From positions 4,340,001 through 4,404,000 of the forward strand of contig NC_089431.1 of assembly GCF_026210795.1 (NCBI RefSeq): a stretch of 64,000 nt of DNA, read 5' to 3'. The DNA is from Rhizophagus irregularis (taxonomy: Eukaryota; Glomeromycota; Glomeromycetes; Glomerales; Glomeraceae). The position numbers and the translations under genes were made by a program. The notes below the pieces were generated by a model, which searched no databases, was not told where the DNA came from, and worked only from the letters and a program-made list of their open reading frames with translations. Positions within the stretch are counted from its first letter, which is position 1. Each line of letters starts with the position of its first letter. This document shows positions 23,991 to 35,898 of this stretch, piece after piece.

Positions 23991-24789
23991 CATAGAGGTC
24001 TTTTACTGAATTATTGAGTAAATGTAAAAATTTTTTGCTGTTTCAGGTTTGATCTCCAACCTTTATACCAAATTCGAAAAGGAAAGTAGTAGTGGCTGTG
24101 TTAGATTAAAGATAGATAAAAAATAACGTGAAATTTAAGGGTAAACCCCTGGAACAGGTTAAGTGTGCTTGACACGTCTAATATTTCATAGAGGGTCACA
24201 AGACGTTTTTTTTATATACTGTATGATTAATAACGAATAATACACGTTCACGATTCTCAAATTTTTTTTTTAGCAATCAACGTATAAACCAACAAAAGTT
24301 GGGCTCGTGATCTATAGTGTGGCGTCTAAATTTTGATTGGTTGATATGCAGATTCTTTACTTACACTGCAGTACTAAATATTCGAAATTTAACCATTTTT
24401 CGCCGGAAATAGAAGTTCATTTAGATCAAAGAAAATTGCAACGTTTTACCAAGGCGTAATGATGATTTTATAAGAGAGAGTCATATGATTTATAACGTGT
24501 TCTCGATTATTTTTAGCATAAAAAATTTCAGTTACATACAAACGGTTCGCGTCTCCTAGTTATACCTGTTTAATACCACTATACCAGAAATTTCTTACGA
24601 GAAGTAACAACAACACACAGTTACAGTATATATAAAATATTAAATATTCTTTTATTCATAAGAAATTATCAATAAATAAATCGTAATCTTCAATTTTTTT
24701 ATTTATTTTATGAAGGAATAATGTTCGTTAAATTTTCGTATAAAATTACAAATAATACAGAATTTTTTTTTAAAAAAAAACATAATAAT
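23991..24789. other. left flank of the kinase array
   Basis: Non-coding. From about 24357 it belongs to the duplicated unit: ACTTACACTGCAGTACTAAA and TTTTACCAAGGCGTAAT recur at the equivalent place left of the next copy. Confidence 0.45.
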
Positions 24790-26118
24790 CTAAGAATTAT
24801 ATTTATCGGAATTTATGTCACAATCATCACAGCTTGGAAAGTCAACATCTTCATTTTCTAATTTTTCTGTTGTTACGATTTCCGTTTTTTCGATTTTTTC
24901 AATTTTAAAATTATTTGATATATTTTCAATATTATTAATTTCTGAAATTACTTGACGAATATCTGGTCTTTCATCTGGTTCATGTTGCCAACATTCTATT
25001 TAAATAAAGTTAAAATTAAAAATTAAACTTAGAATAAAAAAAAAAAATCTTTTAAAAATTATTGATTAATGTGATACTTACTTTTATAAAGCGTAACAAA
25101 GTTATAATTTGTACCTGAAATAGGTTTTTCTCTTTTACCATTAAGGATATCAGACTTAATTTCAATAATTTCCAAATAATTATTATTTTTTGTTTCAAAA
25201 TCAAAAGGTGATTTACAACTTGTTAATTCCCAGAGCAATACTCCCAAACTGTATATGTCTGATTTTTCGGTTAAGACATATGAATGATTTTGAGTTTCAA
25301 AAAAATTAGGATCCATATAAGGTATTACACCTCGTACTTCAGTATCACTAACTGATCCTTTTAGATATGAACGTCCGAAATCTGCTAGTTTTATTGTATC
25401 TTTTTGTATTAATATATTATTAGGATGCTGATAAAAAAAGAATGTATTAATTCGTGTTAAATGTAAAAGAATTATAAAATAATACTTATACAGTATACTT
25501 ACAAGGTCTCCGTGTACGATTTCCTTATCAACATGTAACCATGAAATCGCACTTGAAATTTCTTTAGCAAATTTTAATTGGCTCTCCCATTTAAAAGTTA
25601 TAGTATTATCTTTTAAATATTTTCCTAATGTTCCACCTTCTGCATATTCAAGTACAAGCGAATAATTTATTTGATCTAAAGTATTAAAAAACACGTGAAC
25701 GAAATATTCACATAAAAAAAAGGTATTATAATAATTAAATAAATTATTTACCATTTAATTTCGTAACTCCATAAAATTGAATTATATTTGGATGAAGATT
25801 AACCAATCCCGTTAAATGAATCTAGAAAAACAAATACACGAATTTTAAAAATTTATTTAAATAACAATAATCAAATTATATTAGTAACATATCTCATACC
25901 TCATTAATAATGGCTTTTTCTTTAGAATTTCCGATAAATTTTTTAATTGCGAACTTTGATGTATCTTTCCAACATACATTATAAACCAAGACGGATGCTC
26001 CAGAAGAAATTTTATCGAGAATCTTAAAGCCTTGAGGATCATAATGATATACTATTTGTGATACCTCGCCATCCAATAATATCTTGAGCCTGTTTTTATG
26101 ACACACTTCGAGATGCAG
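24790..26118 (-). CDS. TKL-type protein kinase, array copy A
   Basis: Exons (minus) are 26118-25900, 25821-25752, 25675-25503, 25427-25082 and 24995-24790; all introns are GT-AG and the frame is continuous for 337 aa. The first listed exon begins at an acceptor (..AACAG|CTGCATCTCG) and has no ATG, so a short upstream exon with the start codon is missing from this model. Domain features: a loose Gly loop (ISSGASVLVY), AIKK lysine, catalytic loop HGDLHPNN (HRD changed to HGD, Asp kept), ADFGRS, and YMDP in place of the APE motif. Then come KSDIYSLGVLLWELTS and the C-lobe CWQHEPDERPDIRQV. The C-terminus is acidic (DVDFPSCDDCDINSDKYNS). Probably an active cytosolic kinase; its partners are unknown. 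Confidence 0.82.
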
Positions 26119-26154
26119 CTGTTATAATATAATGATTCGAATTACTAAAATAAT

Positions 26155-26330
26155 ATTAGAGTTGGCGCAGCAAAAGTATATTTTGCATTGTTTGATCTGA
26201 TCTGCATTAATCTGCATTGCATTGTTGTATATGTAAACTAGGTTATTTGCAACAAAATCTTTTGCTGCGCCAGAAAAAAAAAACCATTTAAATATCGGCT
26301 CTTTCCCTCTTTTTGTTGTGGCGCAGTATT
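26155..26330 (-). promoter_or_regulatory. conserved GCGC block upstream of array copy A
   Basis: Plus-strand order: GTTGGCGCAG at about 26162, TTTTGCTGCGCCAG near 26260, CCATTTAAAT (TATA-like when read on the minus strand) near 26284, and TTGTGGCGCAG near 26318. The same order recurs upstream of copies B and C, at 34.1 kb, and in part at 41.35 kb, while the surrounding DNA has diverged more. A role as promoter is inferred. Confidence 0.45.
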
Positions 26331-27733
26331 CTCGATAAACAAACTAATTATTTCTTTAAATTTTTTTATCAACTAGTACTGGTGCTTCACTGCCTCGAGA
26401 TTTTGCTTTTTTTAAAAATATTTGAGTAATAAATTTTTTAAGATAACCAGAATAAAAAACAAAGAAAGACTTATATTCAAGTTCAAAGAAATGGTGAATA
26501 TAATTTTTAAACCTAAAATATTGACCAAGAAATAAAAAAACGGAAAGAGGAAAGAAAAACATTGAAATAATATTAAATGTAGTTTTTATATAGAATTGCG
26601 CTACAAACGGATAATACTTTTTCCGCAATTACTGTCGTGTTACAAAACTACGCCTTATTTTCTTTGTTTCCCCAATAATGTTGAGAAACATTATAAAGTT
26701 GCACCATAATGCATGTAGTACGTATACCACTCCTTTTTGCAGTTATTCAAAAACGCAATCACGATCCGAAAGTAAACTGAAAAGATTAATAAATTTCTTT
26801 CTTTTTTTAATCCCGCGATTAATCTTGTCACTCATCAGTGATATATTGTAGAACCATGTAAAATTAATTTGCTCTTAACGATCTTTAATACAAATGTTCA
26901 TGCAATCATGCATTTATATTGAAAGAATCGGAGTTTATGTATTAATTCCGAGTTCAAATAATATTTTGGCGTAATTTTCTATTTTCCCATAGATTTTTAC
27001 TTACACTGCAGTACTAAATGTTTGAAATGGTCTGATCATTTAGCCATTTTTCGAAATAGAAGTTCATTTTGGATCAAAGAAAAATTGCAACGTTTTACCA
27101 AGGCGTAATGATGATTTTATAAGAGAGAATCATATGATTTCTTAACGTATTTGCGATTATTTTTAACATAAAAAATTTAAGTTATATACAAACGGTTCGC
27201 GTTTCCTAGTTTATACCTGCTTAATACCACTATATCAGAAATTTTTATTCGACAATAATAGCTCGTGTTCTACATATTACATAAGATGACCGTATTAATA
27301 CGTCAAACTAAGGTATAGGCGCTGCCCCTATAAAAGTAGTTTCTATAATAGTAAAAATGAATTTATAAACCATTCGAAAATATTAAAATTTAAGGATTTT
27401 TTAGGTGAAAATTCTAAAATGATTTTTAAAACTTTATGCATTGCTGCATAAGTAATTGATATGTTGTAAAGAAAAGTGTTTAAAACATCAAGGTTATCAT
27501 AATTTTTACTTCTCTGTAATAAATTCTTCGGTTGTACTTATATAATAATAATAAATTTTACGACGCAACAAATTTTTACGAGAAGTAACAACAACACAGA
27601 GTTATATATAAAATATTAAATATTCTTTTATTCATTGAAAATTATCAATAAATAAATTAATCTTTTTATTTATTTTATGAAGGAATAATGTTCGTATAAA
27701 ATTACGAATAATACAGAATTTTTTTATAATAAT
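26331..27733. other. spacer between array copies A and B
   Basis: Contains the rest of the upstream region of A, including a hydrophobic 90-codon minus-strand ORF (26356-26628) whose frame is not kept in the other units. It also holds the 3' flank of copy B from about 26995. Non-coding as far as I can tell. Confidence 0.45.
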
Positions 27734-29061
27734 CTAAGAATTATATTTATCGGAATTTATGTCACAATCATCACAACTTGGCAAGTCAACATCTTCATTT
27801 TCTAATTTTTCTGTTGTTACGATTTCTGTTTTTTCGATTTTTTCAATTTTAAAATTATTTGATATATTTTCAATATTATTAATTTCTGAAATTACTTGAC
27901 GAATATCTGGTCTTTCATCTGGTTCATGTTGCCAACATTCTATTTAATTAAAGTTAAAATTAAAAATTAAACTTAGAATAAAAAAAAAATCTTTTAAAAT
28001 TATTGAGTAATGTGATACTTACTTTTATAAAGCGTAACAAAGTTATAATTTGTACCTGAAATAGGTTTTTCTCTTTTACCATTAAAGATACCAGACTTAA
28101 TTTCAATAATTTCCAAATAATTATTATTATTTGTTTCAAAATCAAAAGGTGTTTTACAACTTGTTAATTCCCAGAGTAATACTCCCAAACTGTATATGTC
28201 GGATTTTTCGGTTAAGACATATGAATGATTTTGAGTTTCAAAAAATTTAGGATCCATATAAGGTATTACACCTCGTACTTCAGTATCACTAACTGATCCT
28301 TTTAGACATGAACGTCCGAAATCTGCTAGTTTTATTGTATCTTTTTGTATTAAGATATTATTAGGATGCTGATAAAAAAGAATGTGTTAATTCGTGTTAA
28401 ATATAAAAGAATTATAAGATAAAATTAATACAGTATACTTACAAGGTCTCCGTGTATGATTTCCTTATCAACATGTAACCATGAAATCGCACTTGAAATT
28501 TCTTTAGCAAACTTTAATTGGCTCTCCCATTTAAAAGTTATAGTATTATCTTTTAAATATTTTCCTAATGTTCCACCTTCTGCATATTCAAGTACAAGCG
28601 AATAATTTATTTGATCTAAAATATCAAAAAACACGTGAACAAAATATTCACAGAAAAAAAAGGTATTATAATAATTTTAAAAATAAATTATTTACCATTT
28701 AATTTCGTAACTCCATAAAATTGAATTATATTTGGATGAAGATTAACCATTCCCGTTAAATGAATCTGGAAAAACAAATACACGAATTTTAAAAATTTAT
28801 TTAAATAACAATATCAAATTATAATAGTAACATATCTCATACCTCATTAATAATGGCTTCTTTATTAGAATTTCCGATAAACTTTTTAATTACGAACTTT
28901 GATGTATCTTTCCAACATACATTATAAACCAAGACGGATGCTCCAGAAGAAATCTTATCGAGAATCTTAAAGCCTTGAGGATCATAATAATATACTATTT
29001 GTGATACATCGTCATCCAATAATATCTTGAGCCTGTTTTTATGACACACTTCGAGATGCAA
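27734..29061 (-). CDS. TKL-type protein kinase, array copy B
   Basis: Exons 29061-28843, 28765-28696, 28615-28443, 28368-28023 and 27939-27734 have the same lengths as in copy A (219, 70, 173, 346 and 206 nt). The protein matches A apart from a few changes: DDDVSQ, FVIKK in place of FAIKK, GRSCLKG, and SCKTPFDFETNNNN. The catalytic loop is HGDLHPNN and ADFGRS is intact, so activity is expected. Like A it lacks an identified first exon. The near identity of introns between A and B shows a recent duplication or gene conversion. Confidence 0.82.
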
Positions 29062-29094
29062 CTGTTATAATATAATGATTCGAATTACTATATT

Positions 29095-29215
29095 AATTAG
29101 AGTTGGCGCAGCCAAAGTGTGATCTGCATTTTGCCCTGTAACAAAATCTTTTGCTGCGTCAGAAAAAAAAAACCATTTAAATATCCTCTTTTTGTTGTGG
29201 CGCAGTATTCTCGAT
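29095..29215 (-). promoter_or_regulatory. conserved GCGC block upstream of array copy B
   Basis: Shortened version of the copy A block: GTTGGCGCAG near 29103, TTTTGCTGCGTCAG near 29148, CCATTTAAAT near 29173 and TTGTGGCGCAG near 29196. It is about 60 bp shorter than A between the first two motifs. Confidence 0.45.
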
Positions 29216-30581
29216 AAACAAACTAAGTATTTTTTTAAAATTTTATCAACTGGTACTGGTGCTTCACTGTCTCGAGATTTTGGTTTTTTTTTAAAATATT
29301 TATATTTGAGTAATAAAATTTTTTAAGTTAGCCAGAATAAAAAACAAAGAAAGACTTATTTATATCCAAATTCAAAGAAATGAAAGTGAATATAATTTTT
29401 AAACCTAGAATATTGACCAAAGAATTAAAAAAAAACGGAAAGAGAAAAGAAAAAACATTGAAATGTAGTTTTATAGAATTGCGCTACAAACGGATAATAC
29501 TTTTTCCGCAATTACTGTCGTGTTACAAAACTACGCCTTATTTTCTTTTTTCTCCAATAATGTTGAGAAACATTATAAAGTTGCACCATAATGCATGTAC
29601 AACCAAAACAGCAGCCTGTATAGTACGTATACCACTCCTTTTTTTTGCAGTTATTCAAAAACGCAATCACGATCCGAAAGTAAACTAAAAAGATTAATAA
29701 ATTTCTTTCTTTTTTTAATCCCGCGATTAATCTTGTCACGCATCAGTGATATATTGTAAAACCATGTAAAATTAATTTGCTCTTAACGATCTTAATAAAG
29801 TTTATTATTTGAACTCGGAATTAATACATAAACTCCGATTCTTTCCATTTTTCCCATAGATTTTTTTACTTACACTGCAGTACTAAATGTCCGAAATGGT
29901 CTGATCATTTAGCCATTTTTCGAAATAGAAGTTCGTTTAGACAGTAGTGTTTACCAATGATTTAGTGTGTTAGTCACGTGATTGCTTAACACATTCTGTG
30001 ATGATATTACGGACATCCAAACTATTTCCGCTTCCTAGAAATTAATAATATGCAAGTTAATTCTTATTCAACAATACTTGTTTCGAATGTTTCGTTCTAC
30101 ATAAGGTGGCCGGGTTAATACATTAAACTAAGGTATAAATGCCGCTCTTATAAAAGTAGTTTTCATAATTTTCTTTGAGTAAAAATGAATTTATAAAACA
30201 TTCGAAAATAGTAAATAAATAAAAAATTATCAAACTTTTCTGCATTAAGTACAGTACTTAAAAAAAAAAAATCTATATGTTGTAAAAAAATTTTTAGTCA
30301 AAATACATCGTAATTTTTTCCTGCTCTTTCTGTAATAAATATTCGGTTGTTATTTTATTTATGTAAATTTATTACGCTATAATATGTTGTCAACTACAAC
30401 TAGTTCGAATTCTTTCTTATAGTTATCAACAACGCACGTTTATAAATATTAAATGTTCTTTCATTCTTTGGATATTACTGTAATTTTTATATCTTATAAG
30501 GGAATAACGTTCATTAATGTTCTTACAAAATTACAAATAATACGAAATATAAAGAATTTTGAAAAAAAAAGATGAACCTAT
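29216..30581. other. spacer between array copies B and C
   Basis: Upstream DNA of copy B, then from about 29865 the 3' flank of copy C. The ORFs on both strands at 29380-29739 overlap duplicated non-coding sequence and are not called. Confidence 0.45.
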
Positions 30582-31890
30582 CTAAAATTTATATTTATCA
30601 GAATTTATGTCATAACTATCATTGCTTGGTAAACCAAAATCTTCTTCAATTAAATTATCAGTTGTTTCAATTTCTTCAAAATTAAAAGTATTTGATACAT
30701 TTATAAATTCAGTATTATTAATTTCCGAAATTACTTGATGAATATCTGGTCTTTCATCTGGTTCATGTTGCCAACATTCTATTTAAATAGAAGTTGAAAT
30801 TAAAGCAAATAAAACAAGTTTTTTATTAAAAACAATTGAGAAATGTGATACTTACTTCTATAAAGCGTAACAAATTTATAATTTGTGCCTGAAATAGGTT
30901 TTTCTCTTTTATTGTTAAAAATATCACACTTAATTTTAAAAATTTCAAAAAGATCATTACTTTTTGTTTCAAAATCGAAAGGTGATTTACGACTTGTTAA
31001 TTCCCAGAATATTACTCCTAAACTATATATATCGGATTTTTCAGTTAAGCCATACGAACGATTTTGAGGTTCAAAAAATTTAGGATCCATATAAGGTATT
31101 ACACCTCGTACTTCAGTATTACTAACTGATCCATTTAGACATGAACGTCCGAAATCTGCTAATTTTATTGTATCTTTTTGTATTAAGATATTTTCGGGAT
31201 GCTTAAAGTAAAAAAATGTGTTGAATGCATATTAGATATATAATATTTAAATAAATTTTTTATATAAATACATTGTACTTACAAGGTTTCCGTGTATAAT
31301 TCCCTTATCAACATGTAACCATGAAATACCACTTGAAATTTCTTTAGCAAACTTTAATTGGCTCTCCCATTTAAAAATTATAGTATTATCTCTTAAATAT
31401 TTTCTTAATGTCCCACCTTCTGCATATTCAAGTACAAGCGAATAATTTATTTCATCTAAAGTATCAAAAAACACGTGAACAAAATATTCACATAAAAAAA
31501 AGGTATTATAAATAATTAAATAAATTATTTACCATTTAATTTCGTAACTCCATAAAATTGAATAATATTTGGATGAAGATTAACCAATCCCGTTAAATGA
31601 ATCTGGAAAAATAAATTGACGAATTTAAAAATTTATTTAAATAACAATATTAAATTATATTAGTAATATACCTCATTAATAATGGCTTCTTTATTAGAAT
31701 TTCCGACAAATTTTTTAATTGCGAACTTTGATGTATTTTTCCAACATACATTATAAACTAAGGCGGATGCTCCAGAAGAAATCTTATCGAGAACCTTAAA
31801 GCCCTGAGGATCATAATAATAGATTATTTGTGATACCTCGTCATCCAATAATATCTTTAGCCTGTTGGTATGACACACCTCGAGACGCAG
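30582..31890 (-). CDS. predicted pseudokinase, array copy C (HGN in place of HGD)
   Basis: Exons 31890-31672, 31602-31533, 31455-31283, 31201-30856 and 30778-30582 have the same structure as A and B, with a last exon 9 nt shorter. The frame is intact throughout, but the catalytic loop reads HGNLHPEN: the catalytic Asp is Asn (GAC to AAC), which would abolish phosphotransfer in the standard kinase mechanism. The AIKK lysine and ADFGRS remain, so nucleotide binding could persist. Other differences are YGLTEKSDIYSLGVIFWELTSRKSPF and a changed C-terminus (NTFNFEEIETTDNL). As in A and B the ATG-bearing first exon is not identified. It is probably a signalling pseudokinase or an early-stage relic. 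Confidence 0.8.
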
Positions 31891-31924
31891 CTGTTACAAT
31901 ATAAAAATCGATTTACTATATTAA

Positions 31925-32085
31925 TAAGAGTTGGCGCAGCTAAAGTATTATTTGCGATTTGCGATTTTGCGATTTGTAGTCATTGTACTCGGTCAATTGA
32001 ACAAAATCTTTTGCTGCGTCATAAAAAAAAAACCATTTAAATAGCGGGCTCTTTTCCTTTTTTTTTGTTGTGGCGCAGTTTCTTG
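31925..32085 (-). promoter_or_regulatory. conserved GCGC block upstream of array copy C
   Basis: GTTGGCGCAG near 31932, TTTTGCTGCGTCAT near 32008, CCATTTAAAT near 32032 and TTGTGGCGCAG near 32066, in the same order as in A and B. A short GCGATTT-type repeat fills the gap near 31952-31975. Confidence 0.45.
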
Positions 32086-34040
32086 GTCGATGATTTTAAA
32101 AACAATACTTTATTTATCAACGGGCTGATGTTTCGAGTTTCTAATAATTTTTCGTAATAAATTTTTTTAATTTAACAATTAAAGAGATAAAAGTGAATAT
32201 AATTTTTAGACCTATTCAAAAGCAAAATATTGACTAGAATAAAAGAAATGAGAAAAAAGAAAAGAAATATTAGAAATAATGGTAAATGGTGGTTTTTATA
32301 TAAAACCTGGTGCTACACACGGATAATATTTTTTCCACAATCATGATCATTTTTTCAATGGGCTAAATCTTTTTGTTTATTTTTTAGTATTACAACAGTT
32401 GAAATAACAACGCAGTGCAACGTTGTAATCTGTCACCCATACGCGATAAAATGCATTATCACGTGAAAATGACGAAATCACAATAATTATTTTTCGCTAA
32501 AGTGTATTTTTCCCAATGGATAAATACAACAATTTGATAATGTACCCGAAAAGTATATGAAAAAATAATTATGCAAGTTTGTTTTTACCAACCAATTTTT
32601 TTTAACAAAGAGTGTTTCAAAAAATTTGTACAAGAAAAGAAAAAAATAATTAAACCTTTTCACTTTGTGACGTCTAATCCGTTCCATCAACGCTAGTTTA
32701 TTACAGGAGGATGTTTTTTTAACAAATTAATCCTTCTATATTAAATTTTTATTTTATAGATTTACTTAGTAATTTATATAAACAACTTTATTTAAGAAAT
32801 AAACTTAATCATAAATCGGAATAACGTCAAATGAAAAATTATATTCATTATAATTACAATAATTCTATTTGTCACAAAACCAGTACAAAACTTGAACACC
32901 ATGAATTTAATGTTTATTATAATCAAATAATTAATTAATTCATATTTTATTAGACACAGTAACGCGTAATGATCCGTAATATTATATTTTGATGATGAAT
33001 TGCCATGTGTATATTGAACTCACTAAATACACTTATGCCTGCCCTTAATAATGTGGCTTTTCAAATGAATATTTTTCCATTTCATTTCGTTAATTATCGA
33101 GTATAATGATTTCAATTTACCGAATATTATGTTGAAAAGAAATTCAAAATATAATTTATATAAACATCACTTTAGAGCCCAATTACAAAATTTTTACCTT
33201 TTTTCACGCCTCTTCAAAAGATTCAATGGAATTTCTCCTATCAGTTACTATATTATAATAATTTATTATTTAAATACTAGTAATATAAATTTTACAAAAC
33301 ATCTATAACAGTAATACAAATATATAATTTATTGCTAAGAGAGTAATGACAAAAATAACATTTGATCATTTGACGTTACCGTTTACATTTTGCAATGAAA
33401 AAATGTCAAATGTTTTATGCATATTGTAAATAAATGGTTAAATGATTAGTATTGCGGTGTATGTTTATAAATGGGAAAATTACGCCAAATATTTAAAAGA
33501 ACCAAATATTTAGACCATCATGCATATCATAATCAGATAAGGTTAATTCAACAGTCGCCCTTTATTTTGTCAAGATTAATTTTAAATTTTATTACGATTA
33601 AAAAAGATTCATAAATAACTGATTTTATTGGTAATAAGATTTTAATAATTTTATGATCGTTAACGAACAAATAAAATTTCCTCATTTCTATTGTGAAGTA
33701 TGTATCAGTATGTATCGCAATTTTGGACAGTTAATCTTGTGTATATTTTAATGCACACTTTCATATGATCGTGCAGGATATCTTCAATTTTTTTAGCAGT
33801 ACACTTTTGGAAAATATGTTAATAAGTCATAATAGTCGTAATTTTGATGTCCTAGTAAAAAAAATATTATCCATTTGAACACACTATTTATCCGAATTTA
33901 CATAAAAACCACATTTATTATTATTTCATTATTTTCTCTTTTCCCCTTTTTTCCTTTTTCGTTTCTTTTATTTTATAGTTCTGAAATTATATAAATTATA
34001 TTCACTTTCATCTCCTTTAATTCCGGTTAAATTAAAAAAT
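32086..34040. other. right flank of the array, no gene
   Basis: A+T-rich and non-coding. It includes motifs shared with the other kinase flanks, such as AAATTACGCCAAATA near 33480, also seen at 37270 and 39763. Confidence 0.4.
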
Positions 34041-34043
34041 TCA

Positions 34044-34255
34044 TTGTTCAAAAGTTTATTAGAAACCCGAAACATCAGCCAGTCGATAAATAAAGAATTG
34101 GTTGAAATTATTGACCGAGAAAACTGCGCCACAACAAGCAAATCCCGCTATTTAAATGTTTTTTATGGCGCAGCAAAAGATTTATTAACGAAATTTTTAC
34201 ATAATAAGGAACCAATAATGCAAATCGCAAAATACTTGCGCCAACTCTAATTAAT
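34044..34255 (+). other. orphan array-kinase upstream block with 68-codon ORF
   Basis: Contains the GCGC block of the array kinases (TGCGCCACAACA, CTATTTAAATG, GGCGCAGCAAAAGAT, GCGCCAACTC) in the opposite orientation to the array. Similarity stops soon after GCGCCAACTC and no kinase exon follows. A 68-codon ORF (MFKSLLETRNIS ... AKYLRQL) spans the block, but the frame is not kept in the other copies, so it is probably not a gene. Confidence 0.45.
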
Positions 34256-34383
34256 ATAGTAATTAGGGTCGTCACTTCGTACAACTCTGAACGCATACGA
34301 AGGTTTCAAAGAATGGTTTAAGCTTCTCGGTTATTTCATTTTGTGTACGAATCACAACGCCTGGTAATAAGCAACGAGTAGGG

Positions 34384-34544
34384 TTAGATTATTACGTTGA
34401 AAAACTTGAGGAATGGATTCTTAATGAAATTCCTAAAAAAGAAAAAAATTCTAAATCTAAGTTGAATCATTCTAGCGATAATATTATTATATTAAATAAA
34501 CGGGATGGTAGTCTCAGTATTAAAAACCATGTACAAACTAAATA
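34384..34544 (+). other. possible coding fragment, unknown
   Basis: An open stretch without an ATG reads LDYYVEKLEEWILNEIPKKE followed by NSKSKLNHSSDNIIILNK and ends at a stop at about 34544. The residue make-up looks protein-like (charged helix, then a polar tail). It could be the last exon of a decayed gene. No family recognised. Confidence 0.3.
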
Positions 34545-35014
34545 ATAATATATCATATCGTTGTTATCTCTCAATTACTTTTTTCGTTACCTTTCACCTA
34601 CTACAGCGATGTCCTAGGACACGATGACCCGATAAAACGATAAAAAATGTGGAGATTTAACACTATGTATAGAGAAAACTATTATTTCTTGGACTATTAC
34701 AACGTATATAATTTTTTTGATAGAATAATTTATTGTTTCAATGCAATGTAACTCATAAACAATACATTTCGGTTGGCAGTGATTTTCGCACGATAAATAA
34801 AAAAAAAAATAAATAAATAATAAATCTTCTATCAATTCGTAGTAGTCATACCGTGTCAATTATTAGATTTTTATTTTAAAAAAATAATTAAATTTTAAAA
34901 AGCTTCGGAACTATTACTATTACACTTGACAAATAATATTGAGATTACAAATAAATTAAAAGAAAGTTTTTCTCATTTGGAAAATGCAATCTTTCTGAAT
35001 TACTCAAATTTTCA
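34545..35014. other. intergenic
   Basis: No supported gene. The 81-codon minus-strand ORF at 34614-34859 is compositionally biased and unlike a protein. Confidence 0.35.
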
Positions 35015-35033
35015 AATCAGTCCATTATAGTAT

Positions 35034-35790
35034 TTTTTTTTTTTTCAGTTCACGTGCGCATAGCGCATATTTTATTGATATAGATTGAGAATTACAGGAT
35101 GTGAAGTTGTAGGTACAAGGTCAGATAGTAAAACTATATGGGACTACAAACCTTACAACAAGACTTAGTAGAAAATTAAATACATAAAAGACTACCAACG
35201 ACAACTGAGTTAAGTTAAAATTACTAAAAAGGACTAAACTCCGCACCTTTAAAGGTAACGGAAAGAACAAGAACTATATACAAAAAATTTAACCACCCGG
35301 ATCACATACCCCATAAAACCCAGGATTTCTTTACCAAATAATATATGCTCCTTAACGCTAATTAATCCCTCAAATAACGGATAATTTCCCAAATATCTTT
35401 TTGATTGCAGTTCTTTTTCTTTTTCTTTCGTAAAAATAGAGTCAGGTTTCTTTTTATCCATCTTTGAAATTCCCAAGGATTTTTCTGTTTGCTTCATTGC
35501 TTCACATCTTCTTTTCCAAACACCTGAATTAACTTTTGTAAAAATAAAATTTAAAATTTCTATACCAATCGTTTGAGCTAATTTTTCTTTAGAAACTCCT
35601 ACAAAAAAAAGTATAATTCTTGATAAACTTAGAGGGAAAATTCCTTTTATCATATCTATAAAACAAAATTCATTAGTATCTTTGACTCTTTGAAACATTG
35701 GGAGATCAATCAAATCCTCTTTTATAATTTTCTTTGCATCCACTCCATTTTGTATTAGCAAATCTATAAGTTTATCTATCGTTTCTGTTA
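35034..35790 (-). mobile_element. 5'-truncated LINE (non-LTR retrotransposon) insertion
   Basis: Bounded by a perfect 19-bp direct repeat, AATCAGTCCATTATAGTAT, at 35015-35033 and 35791-35809. On the plus strand the left edge is a poly-T run (35033-35045), so the element lies on the minus strand with a poly-A tail, the hallmark of target-primed reverse transcription. An open frame fills it from the right edge to 35249 (..ETIDKLIDLLIQNGVDAKK .. VWKRRCEAMKQTEKS .. KKKPDSIFTKEKEKEL), followed by about 200 bp of 3' UTR. The frame would be the C-terminal end of the element's second ORF; I cannot confirm a reverse-transcriptase motif in so short a piece. The tight target repeats suggest a fairly recent insertion. 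Confidence 0.65.
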
Positions 35791-35898
35791 ATCAGTCCAT
35801 TATAGTATAATCAACGGATAAATAAATACATAAAAATTTGCTACCCAGTAGGTATAACTACATTTGCATAATCGTGTAAATGGTGCCGATCGGGGAAG

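Larger units (their letters stand above)
24357..32450. repeat. tandem array of three kinase units, about 2.6-2.9 kb each
   Basis: Each unit contains 3' flank, a five-exon kinase on the minus strand, and an upstream block with GCGC motifs. Units start near 24357, 26995 and 29865, each marked by ACTTACACTGCAGTACTAAA. Units 1 and 2 are nearly identical across introns and flanks; unit 3 is more diverged. Confidence 0.85.

Noticed and set aside
26356-26628. 90-codon hydrophobic ORF upstream of array copy A, possible first exon
   Set aside because: The corresponding sequence in the other units has indels that break the frame, so it is not under coding selection.
29380-29739. ORFs on both strands between array copies B and C
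   Set aside because: They overlap each other and duplicated non-coding flank sequence; not conserved in units A and C.
30582-31890. Calling array copy C a pseudogene
   Set aside because: The frame and all splice sites are intact; only the catalytic residue has changed, so pseudokinase describes it better.
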